A DNA stretch of 64,000 bases, taken from the NCBI RefSeq assembly GCF_963677725.1, contig NZ_OY782507.1, positions 3,594,501 through 3,658,500 on the forward strand, read 5' to 3'. The notes beneath the pieces are model-generated. The model made no database searches. It was not told the DNA's origin and saw only the letters and a program-made list of their open reading frames with translations. The position numbers and the translations under genes are program-made. Below, one piece after another: positions 47,756-58,509 of this stretch (position 1 is the stretch's first letter; each line of letters starts with the position of its first letter). This DNA is from an uncultured Cohaesibacter sp. (lineage in GTDB: Bacteria; Pseudomonadota; Alphaproteobacteria; Rhizobiales; Cohaesibacteraceae).

Positions 47756-49675
47756 ATGAACGCGAATTTCCGCAGTCTGGCTTTGTGGGTAATTATTGGT
47801 CTCTTGCTTGTGGCCTTGTTCCAGCTGTTCCAGAGCCCGACGCAGCGTACCAATTCTCAGGAGATTCCTTTCTCCCAGTTTGTGACTGATGTGGAGCAAG
47901 GACAAGTCAAGGAAGTGACTATTGTCGGCCAGCAAGTCAGTGGCAAGATGTCCGACAACTCCGCCTTCCAGACCTATCTGCCTGCCAATGACACCACGCT
48001 CATTCCGCTTTTGCAGAAAAACAACGTTTCGATTACCGCCAAGCCGCAGACCGAGAGCTTCTCGCTTCTTGGTGCGCTGGTCTCGTGGTTCCCGATGATC
48101 CTCATTCTTGCGGTCTGGATTTTCTTCATGCGCCAGATGCAGGGCGGCGGCAAGGCGATGGGCTTTGGTAAATCCAAGGCCAAGCTTCTTACCGAAGCGC
48201 AGGGGCGCGTCGTGTTTGAAGACGTTGCAGGCGTGGACGAAGCCAAGGAAGATCTCCAGGAAATCGTCGAATTTCTGCGTGATCCGCAGAAATTCCAGCG
48301 CTTGGGTGGCCGCATTCCACGCGGTGTTTTGCTGGTGGGCCCTCCGGGTACCGGTAAGACCCTGTTGGGTAAGGCGATTGCCGGTGAGGCAAATGTGCCT
48401 TTCTTCTCGATCTCCGGCTCCGATTTTGTTGAAATGTTTGTCGGTGTGGGTGCATCCCGTGTCCGTGACATGTTCGAGCAGGCCAAGAAAAACGCGCCTT
48501 GCATCATTTTCATCGACGAGATTGATGCGGTGGGTCGTCACCGTGGTGCAGGTCTTGGCGGCGGCAATGATGAGCGCGAACAGACGCTCAACCAGTTGCT
48601 TGTCGAGATGGATGGCTTTGAAGCCAATGAGGGCGTGATCCTTGTGGCTGCGACCAACCGTCCTGACGTGCTTGACCCTGCCTTGATGCGTCCGGGCCGT
48701 TTCGACCGTCAGATCGTGGTGCCGAACCCGGATATTACTGGCCGTGAAAAAATCCTCAAAGTCCATGTGCGCAACGTGCCGCTGGCTCCGGATGTGGATT
48801 TGAAGACACTTGCACGCGGTACGCCCGGTTTCTCTGGTGCGGATCTGATGAACCTCGTCAACGAAGCCGCTTTGCTGGCTGCCCGTCGTGACCGTCGTCT
48901 GGTTTCCATGAATGAATTCGAGGATGCCAAAGACAAGGTGATGATGGGGGCTGAACGCCGCACGCTTGTGATGAGCGAAGAGGAAAAGAAACTCACTGCC
49001 TATCATGAAGCCGGTCACGCCCTCGTTGCATTGCATATGGAAGCCTCTGATCCGATCCACAAGGCAACCATCATTCCGCGCGGTCGTGCGCTGGGTATGG
49101 TGATGCGCCTGCCGGAAAAAGATCAGGTGTCGCTGACCCGTGCCAAATGTCATGCCGACCTTGCGGTCGCCATGGGTGGACGCGTGGCAGAAGAGCTGAT
49201 CTTTGGTCGTGAGAAGGTGACGTCCGGTGCATCTGGTGACATCCAGATGGCAACCCGACTGGCGCGGGCCATGGCAACCCAGTTCGGCATGTCCGATGCT
49301 CTTGGTCCATTGCTCTATTCGGAGAATGAGGAAGAGGTTTTCCTTGGTCATTCGGTGGCACGCCAGCAGCATGTGTCGGATGAAACCCAGAAGCTGGTGG
49401 ATGCGGAAGTAAAACGCTTCGTCGACAAAGGCTATACGAAAGCCACGCAGATCCTGACCGATTACAAGGATCAGTTGGTTTCCATCGCCGAAGGTCTGTT
49501 GGAATATGAGACCCTGTCTGGTGATGAGATCCGTGGCCTGATTGATGGCAAGCCTCCGGTGCGCGAAGATGATGAAGCGCCGGTGACCTCGAAAGGCTCT
49601 GCAGTGCCAACTGCGGGATCGGTCAAAAAAGGCGGCGAGCCAGATGGTGGCATGGAGCCTCAGCCGCAGCCATAA
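47756..49675 (+). CDS. ftsH: ATP-dependent zinc metalloprotease FtsH
   Basis: 639 residues. Two membrane helices (about 7-25 and 103-123), AAA domain with Walker A GPPGTGKT (195-202), Walker [23 protein letters not shown], and the protease HEAGH at 417-421. It degrades membrane and regulatory proteins, including RpoH in E. coli; rpoH is also in this window. Start ATG 47756 with AAGGGA upstream; the longer frame to 47627 is not family-like. The C-terminus has an acidic, Gly/Pro-rich tail. Confidence 0.97.
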   Translation: MNANFRSLALWVIIGLLLVALFQLFQSPTQRTNSQEIPFSQFVTDVEQGQVKEVTIVGQQVSGKMSDNSAFQTYLPANDTTLIPLLQKNNVSITAKPQTESFSLLGALVSWFPMILILAVWIFFMRQMQGGGKAMGFGKSKAKLLTEAQGRVVFEDVAGVDEAKEDLQEIVEFLRDPQKFQRLGGRIPRGVLLVGPPGTGKTLLGKAIAGEANVPFFSISGSDFVEMFVGVGASRVRDMFEQAKKNAPCIIFIDEIDAVGRHRGAGLGGGNDEREQTLNQLLVEMDGFEANEGVILVAATNRPDVLDPALMRPGRFDRQIVVPNPDITGREKILKVHVRNVPLAPDVDLKTLARGTPGFSGADLMNLVNEAALLAARRDRRLVSMNEFEDAKDKVMMGAERRTLVMSEEEKKLTAYHEAGHALVALHMEASDPIHKATIIPRGRALGMVMRLPEKDQVSLTRAKCHADLAVAMGGRVAEELIFGREKVTSGASGDIQMATRLARAMATQFGMSDALGPLLYSENEEEVFLGHSVARQQHVSDETQKLVDAEVKRFVDKGYTKATQILTDYKDQLVSIAEGLLEYETLSGDEIRGLIDGKPPVREDDEAPVTSKGSAVPTAGSVKKGGEPDGGMEPQPQP

Positions 49676-49980
49676 GGCCACCAGAAAGCCTCTTGCAGGC
49701 TGATGTGACACGCAATGAAAAAGCACCCTTCGGGGTGCTTTTTTGCGTTATGGGATTGGTGGATGTTGGCCGGGCTGTAACAAGAAGAAACAATTATTGA
49801 CGGTCAAATTGGTGCTTTGTTGAACAATTCATCAGGAATTTGCGGTAAGCCTTTTGGTAAATGCTGGCATGGGCGCGCTGCTCTTGGCCGCAATGAATAT
49901 AAGCTTGAAGAAAGCGGGTGCGCATTACCGGGACTGATGTTTCGATGGGGTGCGCGTCCCTGAAAGGGTGATGGAAGCGT
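49676..49980. other. Intergenic region between ftsH and glmM
   Basis: About 305 bp. It contains the ftsH terminator and a TTGACGGTCAA palindrome at 49797-49807 in the likely glmM promoter region. No gene seen. Confidence 0.5.
49719..49745 (+). terminator. Terminator of ftsH
   Basis: AAGCACCC/GGGTGCTT stem with a TTCG tetraloop and six T. Confidence 0.92.
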
Positions 49981-51330
49981 ATGGGGAAATATTTCGGAAC
50001 AGATGGCATTCGTGGATATGCCAACCAGTCGCCAATGACACCGGAAATTGCCATGAAAGTCGGCATGGCGGCGGGCAAGGTGTTCCGTCGCGGTGATTTT
50101 CGCCACCGGGTGGTGATCGGCAAGGATACCCGGCTGTCTGGCTACATGCTGGAACCTGCCTTGACTGCCGGTCTGACCGCAATGGGTATGGATGTGTTTC
50201 TTTTAGGACCCGTGCCGACACCAGGTGTGGCAATGTTGACCCGGTCCTTGCGCGCCGATCTTGGGGTGATGATTTCCGCTTCGCATAATCCCTATCATGA
50301 CAATGGCATCAAACTGTTCGGCCCGGATGGTTACAAGCTGTCAGACGAAATCGAAGCCGAAATCGAAGAGATGCTTGATACGGACATGACTGGCAAGCTG
50401 GCGGGAGCCCGTTCTCTTGGGCGGACCAAGCGGATCGAGAGTGTCTATGACCGCTATATCGAATTTGCCAAGCGAACCATGCCGAGAGATTTGTCTCTGG
50501 AGGGCTTGCGGATCGTGATCGACTGCGCCAATGGTGCGGCCTATCGCGTGGCACCGGACGCCTTGTGGGAGCTGGGCGCCGAGGTGGTCAAGATTGGTGT
50601 CACGCCGGATGGTTTCAACATCAATGACAATTGTGGATCAACCTCGGTGGGTGCGTTGATCAGCAAGGTCAAGGAAGTGCGCGCCGATATCGGCATTGCA
50701 CTTGATGGGGATGCTGACCGGGTGATCATTGTCGATGAGAAGGGCAATGAGGTTGATGGCGATCAATTGATGGCCGTGGTGGCCGAGAGCTGGTCGAAGG
50801 AAGGCCTTCTGACTGCACCGGGTATCGTGGCAACCGTGATGTCGAATTTGGGGCTGGAGCGATTCCTCAAGGGTCTGAAGCTGTCTCTGGCACGCACCAA
50901 GGTCGGTGACCGCCATGTGGTCGAATATATGCGCAAGCATAATTTCAATGTCGGCGGTGAGCAGTCCGGGCATCTGGTGCTCAGCGACTATTGCACCACG
51001 GGCGATGGCCTGATTGCGGCGCTGCAGATTTTGGCCGTGGTCAAGAAGCTCGACAAACCGGTGAGTGAAGTCTGCAATCGCTTCGAGCCGGTGCCGCAGC
51101 TTCTCAAGAATGTCCGCTATTCCGGGGGTAAGCCTCTTGAGGCCGAGAATGTCAAAAAGGCGATTGCAGAGGGTGAGGCAAAGTTTGGCAAGAATGGCCG
51201 CCTGGTCATTCGCGCCTCGGGCACCGAGCCGCTGATTCGCGTGATGGCCGAAGGGGACAATTCCGATCTGGTTACCCAAGTTGTAAACGATATCTGCGAC
51301 GAGGTCACCAAGGCAAGCCTTGAGAGCTGA
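49981..51330 (+). CDS. glmM: Phosphoglucosamine mutase GlmM
   Basis: 449 residues. The phosphoserine loop is [13 protein letters not shown] (Ser101), the metal loop [11 protein letters not shown], and the phosphate-binding loop [12 protein letters not shown]. It converts glucosamine-6-phosphate to glucosamine-1-phosphate for peptidoglycan and LPS. The position downstream of ftsH is common (ftsH-glmM), but a terminator separates them. Confidence 0.97.
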   Translation: MGKYFGTDGIRGYANQSPMTPEIAMKVGMAAGKVFRRGDFRHRVVIGKDTRLSGYMLEPALTAGLTAMGMDVFLLGPVPTPGVAMLTRSLRADLGVMISASHNPYHDNGIKLFGPDGYKLSDEIEAEIEEMLDTDMTGKLAGARSLGRTKRIESVYDRYIEFAKRTMPRDLSLEGLRIVIDCANGAAYRVAPDALWELGAEVVKIGVTPDGFNINDNCGSTSVGALISKVKEVRADIGIALDGDADRVIIVDEKGNEVDGDQLMAVVAESWSKEGLLTAPGIVATVMSNLGLERFLKGLKLSLARTKVGDRHVVEYMRKHNFNVGGEQSGHLVLSDYCTTGDGLIAALQILAVVKKLDKPVSEVCNRFEPVPQLLKNVRYSGGKPLEAENVKKAIAEGEAKFGKNGRLVIRASGTEPLIRVMAEGDNSDLVTQVVNDICDEVTKASLES

Positions 51331-51352
51331 TACGATCATCGGGTTTTGAAGA

Positions 51353-51386
51353 AAAAAGGCCGGGTCTGGTGACCCGGCCTTTTTAT
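51353..51386. terminator. Bidirectional terminator between glmM and EamA gene
   Basis: AAAAAGGCCGGGTC/GACCCGGCCTTTTT stem with TGGT loop. Confidence 0.92.
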
Positions 51387-51409
51387 ATGCAGAAGAGCGG
51401 GATATCGCC

Positions 51410-52339
51410 TCAAAGACGCGTGGGGGCAGGATCGATTGAGGCGACGGTCTTGGCCTTGCGTTGGCTGAGCAAGAGACCAAACAGGATGATGGCAAAGCCA
51501 ATCAATGCGGACAGGCTGATGCTTTCGCCCAGAAACAGCACACCACCCAGTGCCGTTACAATCGGGATCATGTAATTGGACGTAGCGACGAATCCGGCGC
51601 TGGTTTGCGAAAGCAGCACAAACAGCACCAGCGTGGAGAGCGCCGTCGGGACGACACCCAGATAGAGCAGGATAAGCCACTTCTCCATTGGCGCCCGGTC
51701 AAGGCCGGTAAAGGGCTCGAACAGCAGGCAGAGCGTGATCAGGATGAGCGATGCGGTGATCAGCACTGCGGTGGCTTTGTCGATATTATTCGCGGGCGGC
51801 ATGCGGCGTGTCGAAACGCTGTTGAGCGCATAGCAAAAGCTGGCGATGAAAATGGCCACTTGCCCTACCAGTTCGCTGTTGCCGTCAAGGGACAATCCCC
51901 CAGCGGAGGGATTGATGATGAGTACCACACCGATAAAGCCGATCAGAAAACCGATAGCCTTGTTGCGGGTCAACTTTTCGTCGGGCAGCAGAATATGGGC
52001 AAGGCCAAGCACAGAAAGCGGGATGGTGCCCATTAGAATGCCGGCAATCGCGGCGCTGGTATATTGAGTGCCCCAGGCGATCAGCAGGAAAGGAATGGCG
52101 GAGCTGAGCAAGGCCAGCCAGATCAGCCATGGCAGATGGTGCCAGCCGAGGGAAAAAGCCGTGCGAACGAACAACAGCCGATAGGTCAGCAAGGTTATCG
52201 CTCCGGTGGTGAGACGACCAGCTGTCACCCATAGGGGCGGCAGGTCATTGACCGCAACACGTGTCAAAAGGATTGCCGAGCCCCATGATAGAATCAATAT
52301 GGCAAGCATGAGCCAGTGGCGTAGGGTGGGGGATTGCAT
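51410..52339 (-). CDS. EamA/DMT-family transporter
   Basis: 309 residues, ten hydrophobic segments in two EamA repeats. The first starts LMLAILILSWGSAILLTRVAVNDLPPLWVTAGRL and the second begins around 150. These are inner-membrane metabolite or drug exporters; the substrate is unknown. Convergent with glmM. Confidence 0.88.
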   Translation of the reverse strand: MQSPTLRHWLMLAILILSWGSAILLTRVAVNDLPPLWVTAGRLTTGAITLLTYRLLFVRTAFSLGWHHLPWLIWLALLSSAIPFLLIAWGTQYTSAAIAGILMGTIPLSVLGLAHILLPDEKLTRNKAIGFLIGFIGVVLIINPSAGGLSLDGNSELVGQVAIFIASFCYALNSVSTRRMPPANNIDKATAVLITASLILITLCLLFEPFTGLDRAPMEKWLILLYLGVVPTALSTLVLFVLLSQTSAGFVATSNYMIPIVTALGGVLFLGESISLSALIGFAIILFGLLLSQRKAKTVASIDPAPTRL

Positions 52340-52716
52340 GGTATATCCGTAAATAGCGGGTGGGGCAGGACGGCCAGACTATGCGAGCGTCAAGGACAAA
52401 TCAAATGGTCTTTTACTCATGTGTTGCGGCGTCACTTCGTGCTGAGGAAGGTGCATTGTCCGCGCGACGTATGGGCATGAATGTGGATTTTTGTGACAAG
52501 TTCATTGGCACGCTGGAGTGTTGGTAATGATTTGTTAATTTTGATTTTCGCAATTTGCTTTAAATCGTTTACAAATAGTTTCAAACTTTATGTTTTTGAA
52601 AGAAATCATGCTTAATATTCGTGGTTAATCCAGTATTAAGGATATTCTGAGATCGTTTCCCTTGAGTGTAATTCAAAGTTTTCGTGTTTAGACACTTGCA
52701 TCGAGAGGAAATCAAG
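52340..52716. other. Intergenic region before the outer-membrane protein gene
   Basis: About 375 bp, AT-rich, divergent. It holds a CtrA-like box at 52625-52639 and the outer-membrane gene's AGAGGA ribosome-binding site. No gene seen. Confidence 0.6.
52625..52639 (+). promoter_or_regulatory. Candidate CtrA box upstream of the outer-membrane protein gene
   Basis: TTAATCCAGTATTAAGG: exact TTAA-N7-TTAA, 77 bp before the start codon, a typical promoter distance. CtrA control of outer-membrane proteins is known in Brucella; here it is inferred. Confidence 0.5.
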
Positions 52717-53487
52717 ATGAGCAGCCTCAAAAGAAATCTGTTTTTGAGCGTGTTCGGGGCCGCTATGTCAGCGACTGTCGTACTTGCAGCAGATCTGCCT
52801 GCACCCCCGATTATCGAATATGAACCTGAGACCCCGGTAGAAATTGGTTCCAGCTGGTACCTGCGCGGAGATCTCGGATTTGCCGTTTATCAGGGCGGTC
52901 AAGCATCGTGGACCGACCCGACCAATACGAACTTGATCGGATTCCATCACGAGAATATCGCCAATGGGTGGGTTGCTGGTATCGGTGCCGGTTACTATTT
53001 CAATGAGCATTTTCGTGGTGACTTGACCCTCGACTATCGTCACAGGGTCAAATATGACAGCACCTCTACCTGTACCCCGGTTAGCCCTCCTGCGGGCTGT
53101 ACCCCAGCGGACTCGTATGAGAAGCTGCATTTCAGCGCTTGGACCTTGATGGCTAACGGTTATATTGATCTGGGCAGCTATTACAGCATCAACCCATATG
53201 TGGGTGGTGGTGTCGGTGTGGCCTGGCTGAAAGCTAGCAATCACAAAACTGTCGGCACAGGGTCTCCGTTCAAGAACAAGACCAAGACCAATTTCGCCTG
53301 GAATCTCACGACCGGCGCAACCTTCGATCTTGCCGAAAATGTCAAGCTTGATGCGAACTACCGGTTTGTATCGCTGGGCAAAGCCCGTACGGGTGGTCGT
53401 CGCGACGGCTCTTCCAATGAGCCGGTTAAGTTCAAGGATTTGTATGCCCATGATTTCCGTGTGGGCCTGCGTTACGACCTGAACTAG
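52717..53487 (+). CDS. Outer-membrane beta-barrel protein (Omp25/Omp31-like)
   Basis: 256 residues. Signal peptide (LFLSVFGAAMSATVVLAAD) then ADLPAPPIIEYEP, the ADLP start frequent in rhizobial porin-like proteins. About eight amphipathic strands follow, e.g. SSWYLRGDLGFAVYQ, GAGYYFNEHFRGDLTLDYRH, and the last strand DFRVGLRYDLN, which ends one residue after a Leu rather than in an aromatic. Likely an eight-stranded barrel in the outer membrane. GAGAGGA precedes the ATG. Confidence 0.85.
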   Translation: MSSLKRNLFLSVFGAAMSATVVLAADLPAPPIIEYEPETPVEIGSSWYLRGDLGFAVYQGGQASWTDPTNTNLIGFHHENIANGWVAGIGAGYYFNEHFRGDLTLDYRHRVKYDSTSTCTPVSPPAGCTPADSYEKLHFSAWTLMANGYIDLGSYYSINPYVGGGVGVAWLKASNHKTVGTGSPFKNKTKTNFAWNLTTGATFDLAENVKLDANYRFVSLGKARTGGRRDGSSNEPVKFKDLYAHDFRVGLRYDLN

Positions 53488-53608
53488 GTCGGCATTGACT
53501 TATGGCGGGTGTCCGGTGCGGTGCCACGCTCATCATTGCCGCATAAGGTGCATCTGATGCGCCATTGATTGCCCGTCATGGGAACCAAGGGATGAAAATC
53601 CTCTCGAG

Positions 53609-53641
53609 AAAGGCGACTGCCATAGGGTGGTCGCCTTTTTT
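53609..53641 (+). terminator. Terminator of the outer-membrane protein gene
   Basis: AAAGGCGAC/GTCGCCTTT stem with a 12-nt loop and T-run. Confidence 0.88.
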
Positions 53642-53821
53642 GGTTGATAAAAGGCCTGTTGCCAAAGGCCATCGCCAATCGCGAAAAGGTCAATGATTGT
53701 AAGGTGAATTGGCTGTTTGATGGGTTCTACTCACTTCCCTTGGGTCACATCTCTTTGGGGGAGGGCGCGCAGTTTGTGTTTGACGCTTCTGTGGATATCG
53801 GTTATGCCCGTTCGTGGGACA

Positions 53822-53861
53822 CCTCTCCCCAACGAGAGGCAACTATCTGTGAGGGTAGATA
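53822..53861 (+). promoter_or_regulatory. serC-type RNA leader motif (two hairpins)
   Basis: Two tandem stem-loops end one base before the serC ATG: CCTCTC/GAGAGG (53822-53839) and TATCT/AGATA (53844-53861), the latter holding GAGGG, so the ribosome-binding site is in its loop. A conserved serC motif upstream of serC-serA in alphaproteobacteria has been described; this matches in place and shape. The ligand is unknown. Confidence 0.55.
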
Positions 53862-53862
53862 C

Positions 53863-55026
53863 ATGACAGATATGACGAAGCCGGCTCAACAGCCGAATAA
53901 TCCCCTTTTCTCTTCTGGCCCATGCTCCAAGCGTCCGGGTTGGTCCCTTGATGGACTGGCTGACGCGCCACTGGGTCGTTCCCACCGCGCAAAAATTGGC
54001 AAAGCGAAGCTGCAGGAAGCCATCGATCTGACCCGTGAGGTGCTCAATGTGCCTGCGGATTACCGGATCGGAATTGTTCCGGCGTCTGACACGGGTGCCG
54101 TCGAAATGGCTCTTTGGTCGCTGCTTGGTGCGCGTGGCGCTGATATTCTCGTTTGGGAAAGCTTTGGCGCTGGCTGGGCAACCGATGTTACCAAACAGCT
54201 CAAGCTGGATGATGTGCGCGTGCTCAAGGCTGACTATGGCACGCTGCCGGATCTGTCGGCGGTTGATTTCTCCCGCGATGTTGTCTTCACCTGGAATGGT
54301 ACCACCTCTGGTGTCTGCGTGCCCAACGGCGACTGGATTGCTGCGGACCGTGAAGGCCTGACCATTTGCGATGCCACCTCCGCTGCCTTTGCGCAGGATC
54401 TGGCGTGGGACAAGCTTGATGTGGTCACCTATAGCTGGCAGAAAGTGCTGGGCGGCGAGGCGGCTCACGGCATGCTGATCCTGAGCCCGCGCGCTGTCGA
54501 GCGTCTGGAAAGCTACACGCCGGCTTGGCCTTTGCCAAAAATCTTCCGTCTGACCAAAGGCGGTAAGTTGATCGAGGGCATCTTCAAGGGCGAAACCATC
54601 AACACCCCATCGATGCTTTGTGTCGAAGATTATCTCGATGCCCTGAAATGGGCAAAGGATCTGGGTGGTCTGTCCGGTCTGATCGCACGGGCCGACAAAA
54701 ACCTCGCCGTGCTGGAAGCCTGGGTTGCCAAGACCCCTTGGGTTGACTTCCTTGCCAAGGATGCGTCCATTCGCTCCAATACATCGGTCTGTCTGACCAT
54801 CGTTGATGAGGCAATTCAGGCGCTCGACCCAGATGCTCAGGCGAAATTTGCCAAGGCATTGGTTGCTCGCCTTGATGCTGAAGGCGCTGCCTTCGATATC
54901 GGAGCCTATCGCGATGCACCATCCGGACTGCGCATCTGGGCGGGTGCCACCATCGAGGCAACTGATCTGGATGTGCTGACCGCTTGGCTCGATTGGGCCT
55001 TTGCTGAAGAAAAGGCGGCTCTGTAA
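53863..55026 (+). CDS. serC: Phosphoserine aminotransferase
   Basis: 387-residue PLP enzyme of serine biosynthesis, making phosphoserine from 3-phosphohydroxypyruvate. The PLP Lys194 is in [16 protein letters not shown]. The family start [12 protein letters not shown] is clear. This is the alphaproteobacterial type with a longer N-terminus. The ATG at 53863 lies right after the leader hairpins. serA follows with a 102-nt gap. Confidence 0.96.
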   Translation: MTDMTKPAQQPNNPLFSSGPCSKRPGWSLDGLADAPLGRSHRAKIGKAKLQEAIDLTREVLNVPADYRIGIVPASDTGAVEMALWSLLGARGADILVWESFGAGWATDVTKQLKLDDVRVLKADYGTLPDLSAVDFSRDVVFTWNGTTSGVCVPNGDWIAADREGLTICDATSAAFAQDLAWDKLDVVTYSWQKVLGGEAAHGMLILSPRAVERLESYTPAWPLPKIFRLTKGGKLIEGIFKGETINTPSMLCVEDYLDALKWAKDLGGLSGLIARADKNLAVLEAWVAKTPWVDFLAKDASIRSNTSVCLTIVDEAIQALDPDAQAKFAKALVARLDAEGAAFDIGAYRDAPSGLRIWAGATIEATDLDVLTAWLDWAFAEEKAAL

Positions 55027-55128
55027 TCAGAGCCCCTTCCATTTCCCTGAATTCAATTTTTCCTTTGACAGACGCACTGGTTTCGCATGTGCGCGTGCGC
55101 TGTCCGCAAAGAGCATGAGGAGTATCCC

Positions 55129-56715
55129 ATGGCCAAGGTTCTGATTTCTGACAAACTGTCTCCAACCGCCGTTCAAGTCTTCAAGGACAAAGGCGTTGAA
55201 GTCGATTACATGCCGGATCTGGGCAAAGACAAGGACAAGCTGATCGAGATTATCGGTCAGTATGACGGTCTGGCGATCCGGTCTGCCACCAAGGCGACCG
55301 AAAAGGTGATTGCCGCCGCTGACAATCTCAAGGTCATTGGTCGCGCCGGTATTGGCGTTGACAATGTGGACATCGAGAAAGCCACCCAGCGCGGCATCAT
55401 CGTTATGAATACCCCGTTCGGCAATTCCATCACCACTGCCGAGCATGCCATTGCCATGATGTTTGCTGTGGCTCGCCAGATTCCGGCGGCTGATGCGTCA
55501 ACGCAGGCTGGCAAATGGGAAAAATCGAAGTTCATGGGTGTCGAAATCACCGGCAAGACCCTCGGCATCATTGGCTGTGGCAATATCGGTGGCATCGTGG
55601 CGACCCGCGGTATTGGCTTGAAAATGAAGGTCATTGCCTTTGACCCATTCCTCTCGCCTGAGCGTGCGGTTGATCTGGGCGTTGAGAAGGTTGAGCTGGA
55701 AGACCTGTTCAAGCGTGCTGACTTCATCTCGCTGCATACGCCTCTGACGGATAAAACCCGCAATGTTGTCTCGGCCGAAGCCATAGCGTCCATGAAAGAC
55801 GGCGTGCGGATCATTAACTGTGCCCGTGGTGGTCTGGTTGACGAAGCCGCTTTGGCGGAAGCCATCAAAAGCGGCAAGGTTGCTGGCGCGGCGTTTGACG
55901 TCTTTACGGAAGAACCAGCCAAGGAAAATGTGCTGTTCGGTCTGCCCAATGTGGTCTGCACCCCGCATCTGGGGGCCTCTACCTCGGAAGCACAGGAAAA
56001 TGTGGCTATCCAGGTGGCCGAGCAAATGGCTGACTATCTGGTCAATGGCGCGGTTTCCAATGCCCTTAATATGCCATCCATCACTGCTGAAGAAGCGCCT
56101 CGCCTGACCCCATTTGTCAAACTGGCCGATCAGCTTGGCTCCTTTGCCGGTCAGCTTACCGAGACCAGCTTGCAGGGCATTCGCATCGAATATGAAGGCG
56201 ATGTGGCCGAGATGAATACCCGCGCTTTGACCTCTGTGGTTCTCTCAGGGGTGCTGAAGCCTCTGTTGCAGACCGTGAATATGGTGTCTGCTCCCGCTGT
56301 TGCCAAAGAGCGTGGCATTCAGATTGAGGAAACCCGCCGCGAACAGCAGGGTGCCTATGAGAATTACATCCGCGTCACCCTGATCACCGAGCGTCAGGAA
56401 CGCGGCGTTGCCGGCACCGTGTTTGGTGATGCCAAGCCACGGATCATTCAGATCAAGGGCATCAATATGGAAGCCGAGCTGGGCGAGAACATGCTCTACA
56501 TCACCAACAAGGACAAGCCGGGCTTCATTGGTCGTCTGGGGACTTTGCTGGGCAAGCATTCGCTCAATATTGCGACCTTCAATCTGGGCCGCAAGGAAGC
56601 CGGTCAGGACGCCATTGCGCTGATCGAGATTGATGGCACGATCTCTGATGAGGTCGTCGCTGAAATCACGGCGCTGGAAGGTGTGGTTCAGACCAAGGCC
56701 CTGCACTTCGCCTAA
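55129..56715 (+). CDS. serA: D-3-phosphoglycerate dehydrogenase
   Basis: 528 residues, first step of serine synthesis. NAD fold GIIGCGNIGG (about 145), catalytic Arg in NCARGGLVDE, Glu in FTEEPA and His in CTPHLGAST, an intervening ASB domain, and a C-terminal ACT domain (LYITNKDKPGFIGRLGTLLGKH) that may bind serine for feedback. TGAGGAG precedes the ATG. Operon with serC. Confidence 0.97.
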   Translation: MAKVLISDKLSPTAVQVFKDKGVEVDYMPDLGKDKDKLIEIIGQYDGLAIRSATKATEKVIAAADNLKVIGRAGIGVDNVDIEKATQRGIIVMNTPFGNSITTAEHAIAMMFAVARQIPAADASTQAGKWEKSKFMGVEITGKTLGIIGCGNIGGIVATRGIGLKMKVIAFDPFLSPERAVDLGVEKVELEDLFKRADFISLHTPLTDKTRNVVSAEAIASMKDGVRIINCARGGLVDEAALAEAIKSGKVAGAAFDVFTEEPAKENVLFGLPNVVCTPHLGASTSEAQENVAIQVAEQMADYLVNGAVSNALNMPSITAEEAPRLTPFVKLADQLGSFAGQLTETSLQGIRIEYEGDVAEMNTRALTSVVLSGVLKPLLQTVNMVSAPAVAKERGIQIEETRREQQGAYENYIRVTLITERQERGVAGTVFGDAKPRIIQIKGINMEAELGENMLYITNKDKPGFIGRLGTLLGKHSLNIATFNLGRKEAGQDAIALIEIDGTISDEVVAEITALEGVVQTKALHFA

Positions 56716-57133
56716 GGCGGCGTGATAATGAGGCGGCGAGAATCGCCTGAACTATGTTTGATAGAAGACCCGCTCCAGTATTCTGGGGCGGGTTTTTTCG
56801 TAGTTGGCGGCAGTTCTTGTGCTTAAAGCGCGGATCAACTACGCGATGTTACGGGATTTTTGCAGTTTTCACTGAATCGAGAAGGCTCAGTGCTTGGTTT
56901 CATGGGCACTTCCCTCTATAGAATTGTTTGTAACGGAAAGATGTGCCGCCCGCTTGCTTCTTGCATGGACTGGTGGTGCAGCAGGCGGACGCCTGAAAGG
57001 GCTATTTCTTTGAAGGGACGCGGTTGACGCGATTTGACGCTCAGTTTTGCTGTTGTTGCTCGACCTTAGTGCGGTCGAGATCCGAACCGTACCCGTCCCC
57101 TTCTCAACCACCAGATTAAAGGAGCTCGCATCG
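56716..57133. other. Intergenic region between serA and purA
   Basis: About 420 bp. Contents: serA terminator (56768-56798), a CTCGACC/GGTCGAG hairpin (57059-57079) in the purA leader and the purA ribosome-binding site AAAGGAG. No gene seen. Confidence 0.55.
56768..56798 (+). terminator. Terminator of serC-serA
   Basis: ACCCGC and GCGGGT arms with inner CCAG/CTGG and six T. Confidence 0.85.
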
Positions 57134-58429
57134 ATGGCAAATGTTGTGGTCGTCGGGTCGCAATGGGGCGACGAGGGTAAAGGCAAAATCGTGGACTGGC
57201 TTTCGGAGCGGGCAGACATTGTTGTCCGGTTTCAGGGCGGTCACAATGCCGGGCATACGCTTGTCATTGATGGGGTCAGCTACAAACTCAGTCTGCTGCC
57301 GTCCGGCGTGGTGCGCGAAGGCACACTCAGCGTCATCGGCAATGGTGTGGTGATTGATCCCCATGCGCTGGTCGCTGAAATTGCCCGTCTTGCCGAGCAG
57401 GGCGTGAAAGTCTCTCGCGACAATCTGCGGATTGCGGAGAATGCCTCCCTTATCCTGTCCCTGCATCGCGAGCTGGATGCAATGCGCGAGGAAGCCGCTG
57501 CTGCTGGCACCAAGATCGGCACCACCAAGCGCGGCATTGGGCCTGCTTATGAGGACAAGGTGGGCCGTCGTGCGATCCGCGTGCTGGATCTGGCCAACAC
57601 TGAGACCCTGCCTGCCAAGATTGATCGTCTGCTGGCGCATCACAATCCGCTGCGTCGCGGCCTTGGCGTGCCAGAGATCAAGGCCGAGGATCTTTTTGAA
57701 GAATTGACCAGCGTAGCCGATCAGGTGCTGCCGTTTGTTGATCAGAGCTGGCGCTTGCTGGACAAGGCCAAACGCGATGGCAAACGCATTCTGTTTGAAG
57801 GCGCGCAAGGGGCATTGCTCGATGTGGATCACGGGACCTATCCGTTCGTGACCTCGTCGCATACTTCTGCAGGTCAGGCTGCTGCCGGGTCAGGCATTGG
57901 TCCATCGGCGCTGAATTATGTGCTTGGCATCACCAAAGCTTACACCACCCGCGTGGGTGAGGGGCCATTCCCGACCGAACTGAATGACGAAGTGGGTCAG
58001 TTCCTTGGTGAGAAGGGGCGCGAATTTGGTGTGGTCACCGGCCGGAAGCGTCGCTGTGGCTGGTTTGATGCGGTTCTGGTTCGTCAGACGGTTTGCACGT
58101 CCGGCATCACCGGCATTGCACTGACCAAGCTTGATGTGCTTGATGGTCTGGAAGAAATCAAGATCTGCGTCGGCTATATGCTGGACGGAGAGCGGATCGA
58201 CTATCTGCCTGCCTCTCAGGGCGCGCAGGCGCGTGTCGAGCCTATCTATGAGACCCTTGAGGGCTGGACCGGTTCCACCGCAGGGGCCCGGACCTGGAAT
58301 GACCTGCCGGCACAGGCTGTGAAGTATGTCCGTCATGTCGAAGAGTTGATCGGTGCGCCGGTTGCAATTCTCTCGACCAGCCCGGAACGGGACGATACGA
58401 TTCTTGTTCAGGATCCGTATCAGGACTAA
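57134..58429 (+). CDS. purA: Adenylosuccinate synthetase
   Basis: 431 residues. The GTP-binding N-terminus [30 protein letters not shown], the IMP-binding [19 protein letters not shown] and [10 protein letters not shown] are all present. It makes adenylosuccinate from IMP for AMP synthesis. ATG 57134 is preceded by AAAGGAGCT; the frame opening at 57047 is not family-like. The gene after it begins 80 nt downstream. Confidence 0.97.
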   Translation: MANVVVVGSQWGDEGKGKIVDWLSERADIVVRFQGGHNAGHTLVIDGVSYKLSLLPSGVVREGTLSVIGNGVVIDPHALVAEIARLAEQGVKVSRDNLRIAENASLILSLHRELDAMREEAAAAGTKIGTTKRGIGPAYEDKVGRRAIRVLDLANTETLPAKIDRLLAHHNPLRRGLGVPEIKAEDLFEELTSVADQVLPFVDQSWRLLDKAKRDGKRILFEGAQGALLDVDHGTYPFVTSSHTSAGQAAAGSGIGPSALNYVLGITKAYTTRVGEGPFPTELNDEVGQFLGEKGREFGVVTGRKRRCGWFDAVLVRQTVCTSGITGIALTKLDVLDGLEEIKICVGYMLDGERIDYLPASQGAQARVEPIYETLEGWTGSTAGARTWNDLPAQAVKYVRHVEELIGAPVAILSTSPERDDTILVQDPYQD

Positions 58430-58509
58430 GATGGGGAGCCAAATGGCTTTTTCGGATCGATTCTCTTCCTGGAACCGGTTCGGAACAGCTCATTTAAGTG
58501 GATTGGAAG

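Larger units (their letters stand above)
53488..53862. other. Intergenic region with terminator and serC leader
   Basis: 375 bp holding the outer-membrane gene's terminator (53609-53641) and the structured serC leader (53822-53861). The longer serC frame starting at 53644 is not family-like. Confidence 0.6.

Noticed and set aside
47666-49726. 686-codon minus-strand open frame opposite ftsH
   Set aside because: It covers the complete ftsH gene in antisense. Its translation is rich in His/Arg/Thr with no domain, whereas ftsH has every family motif. It is a codon-bias shadow.
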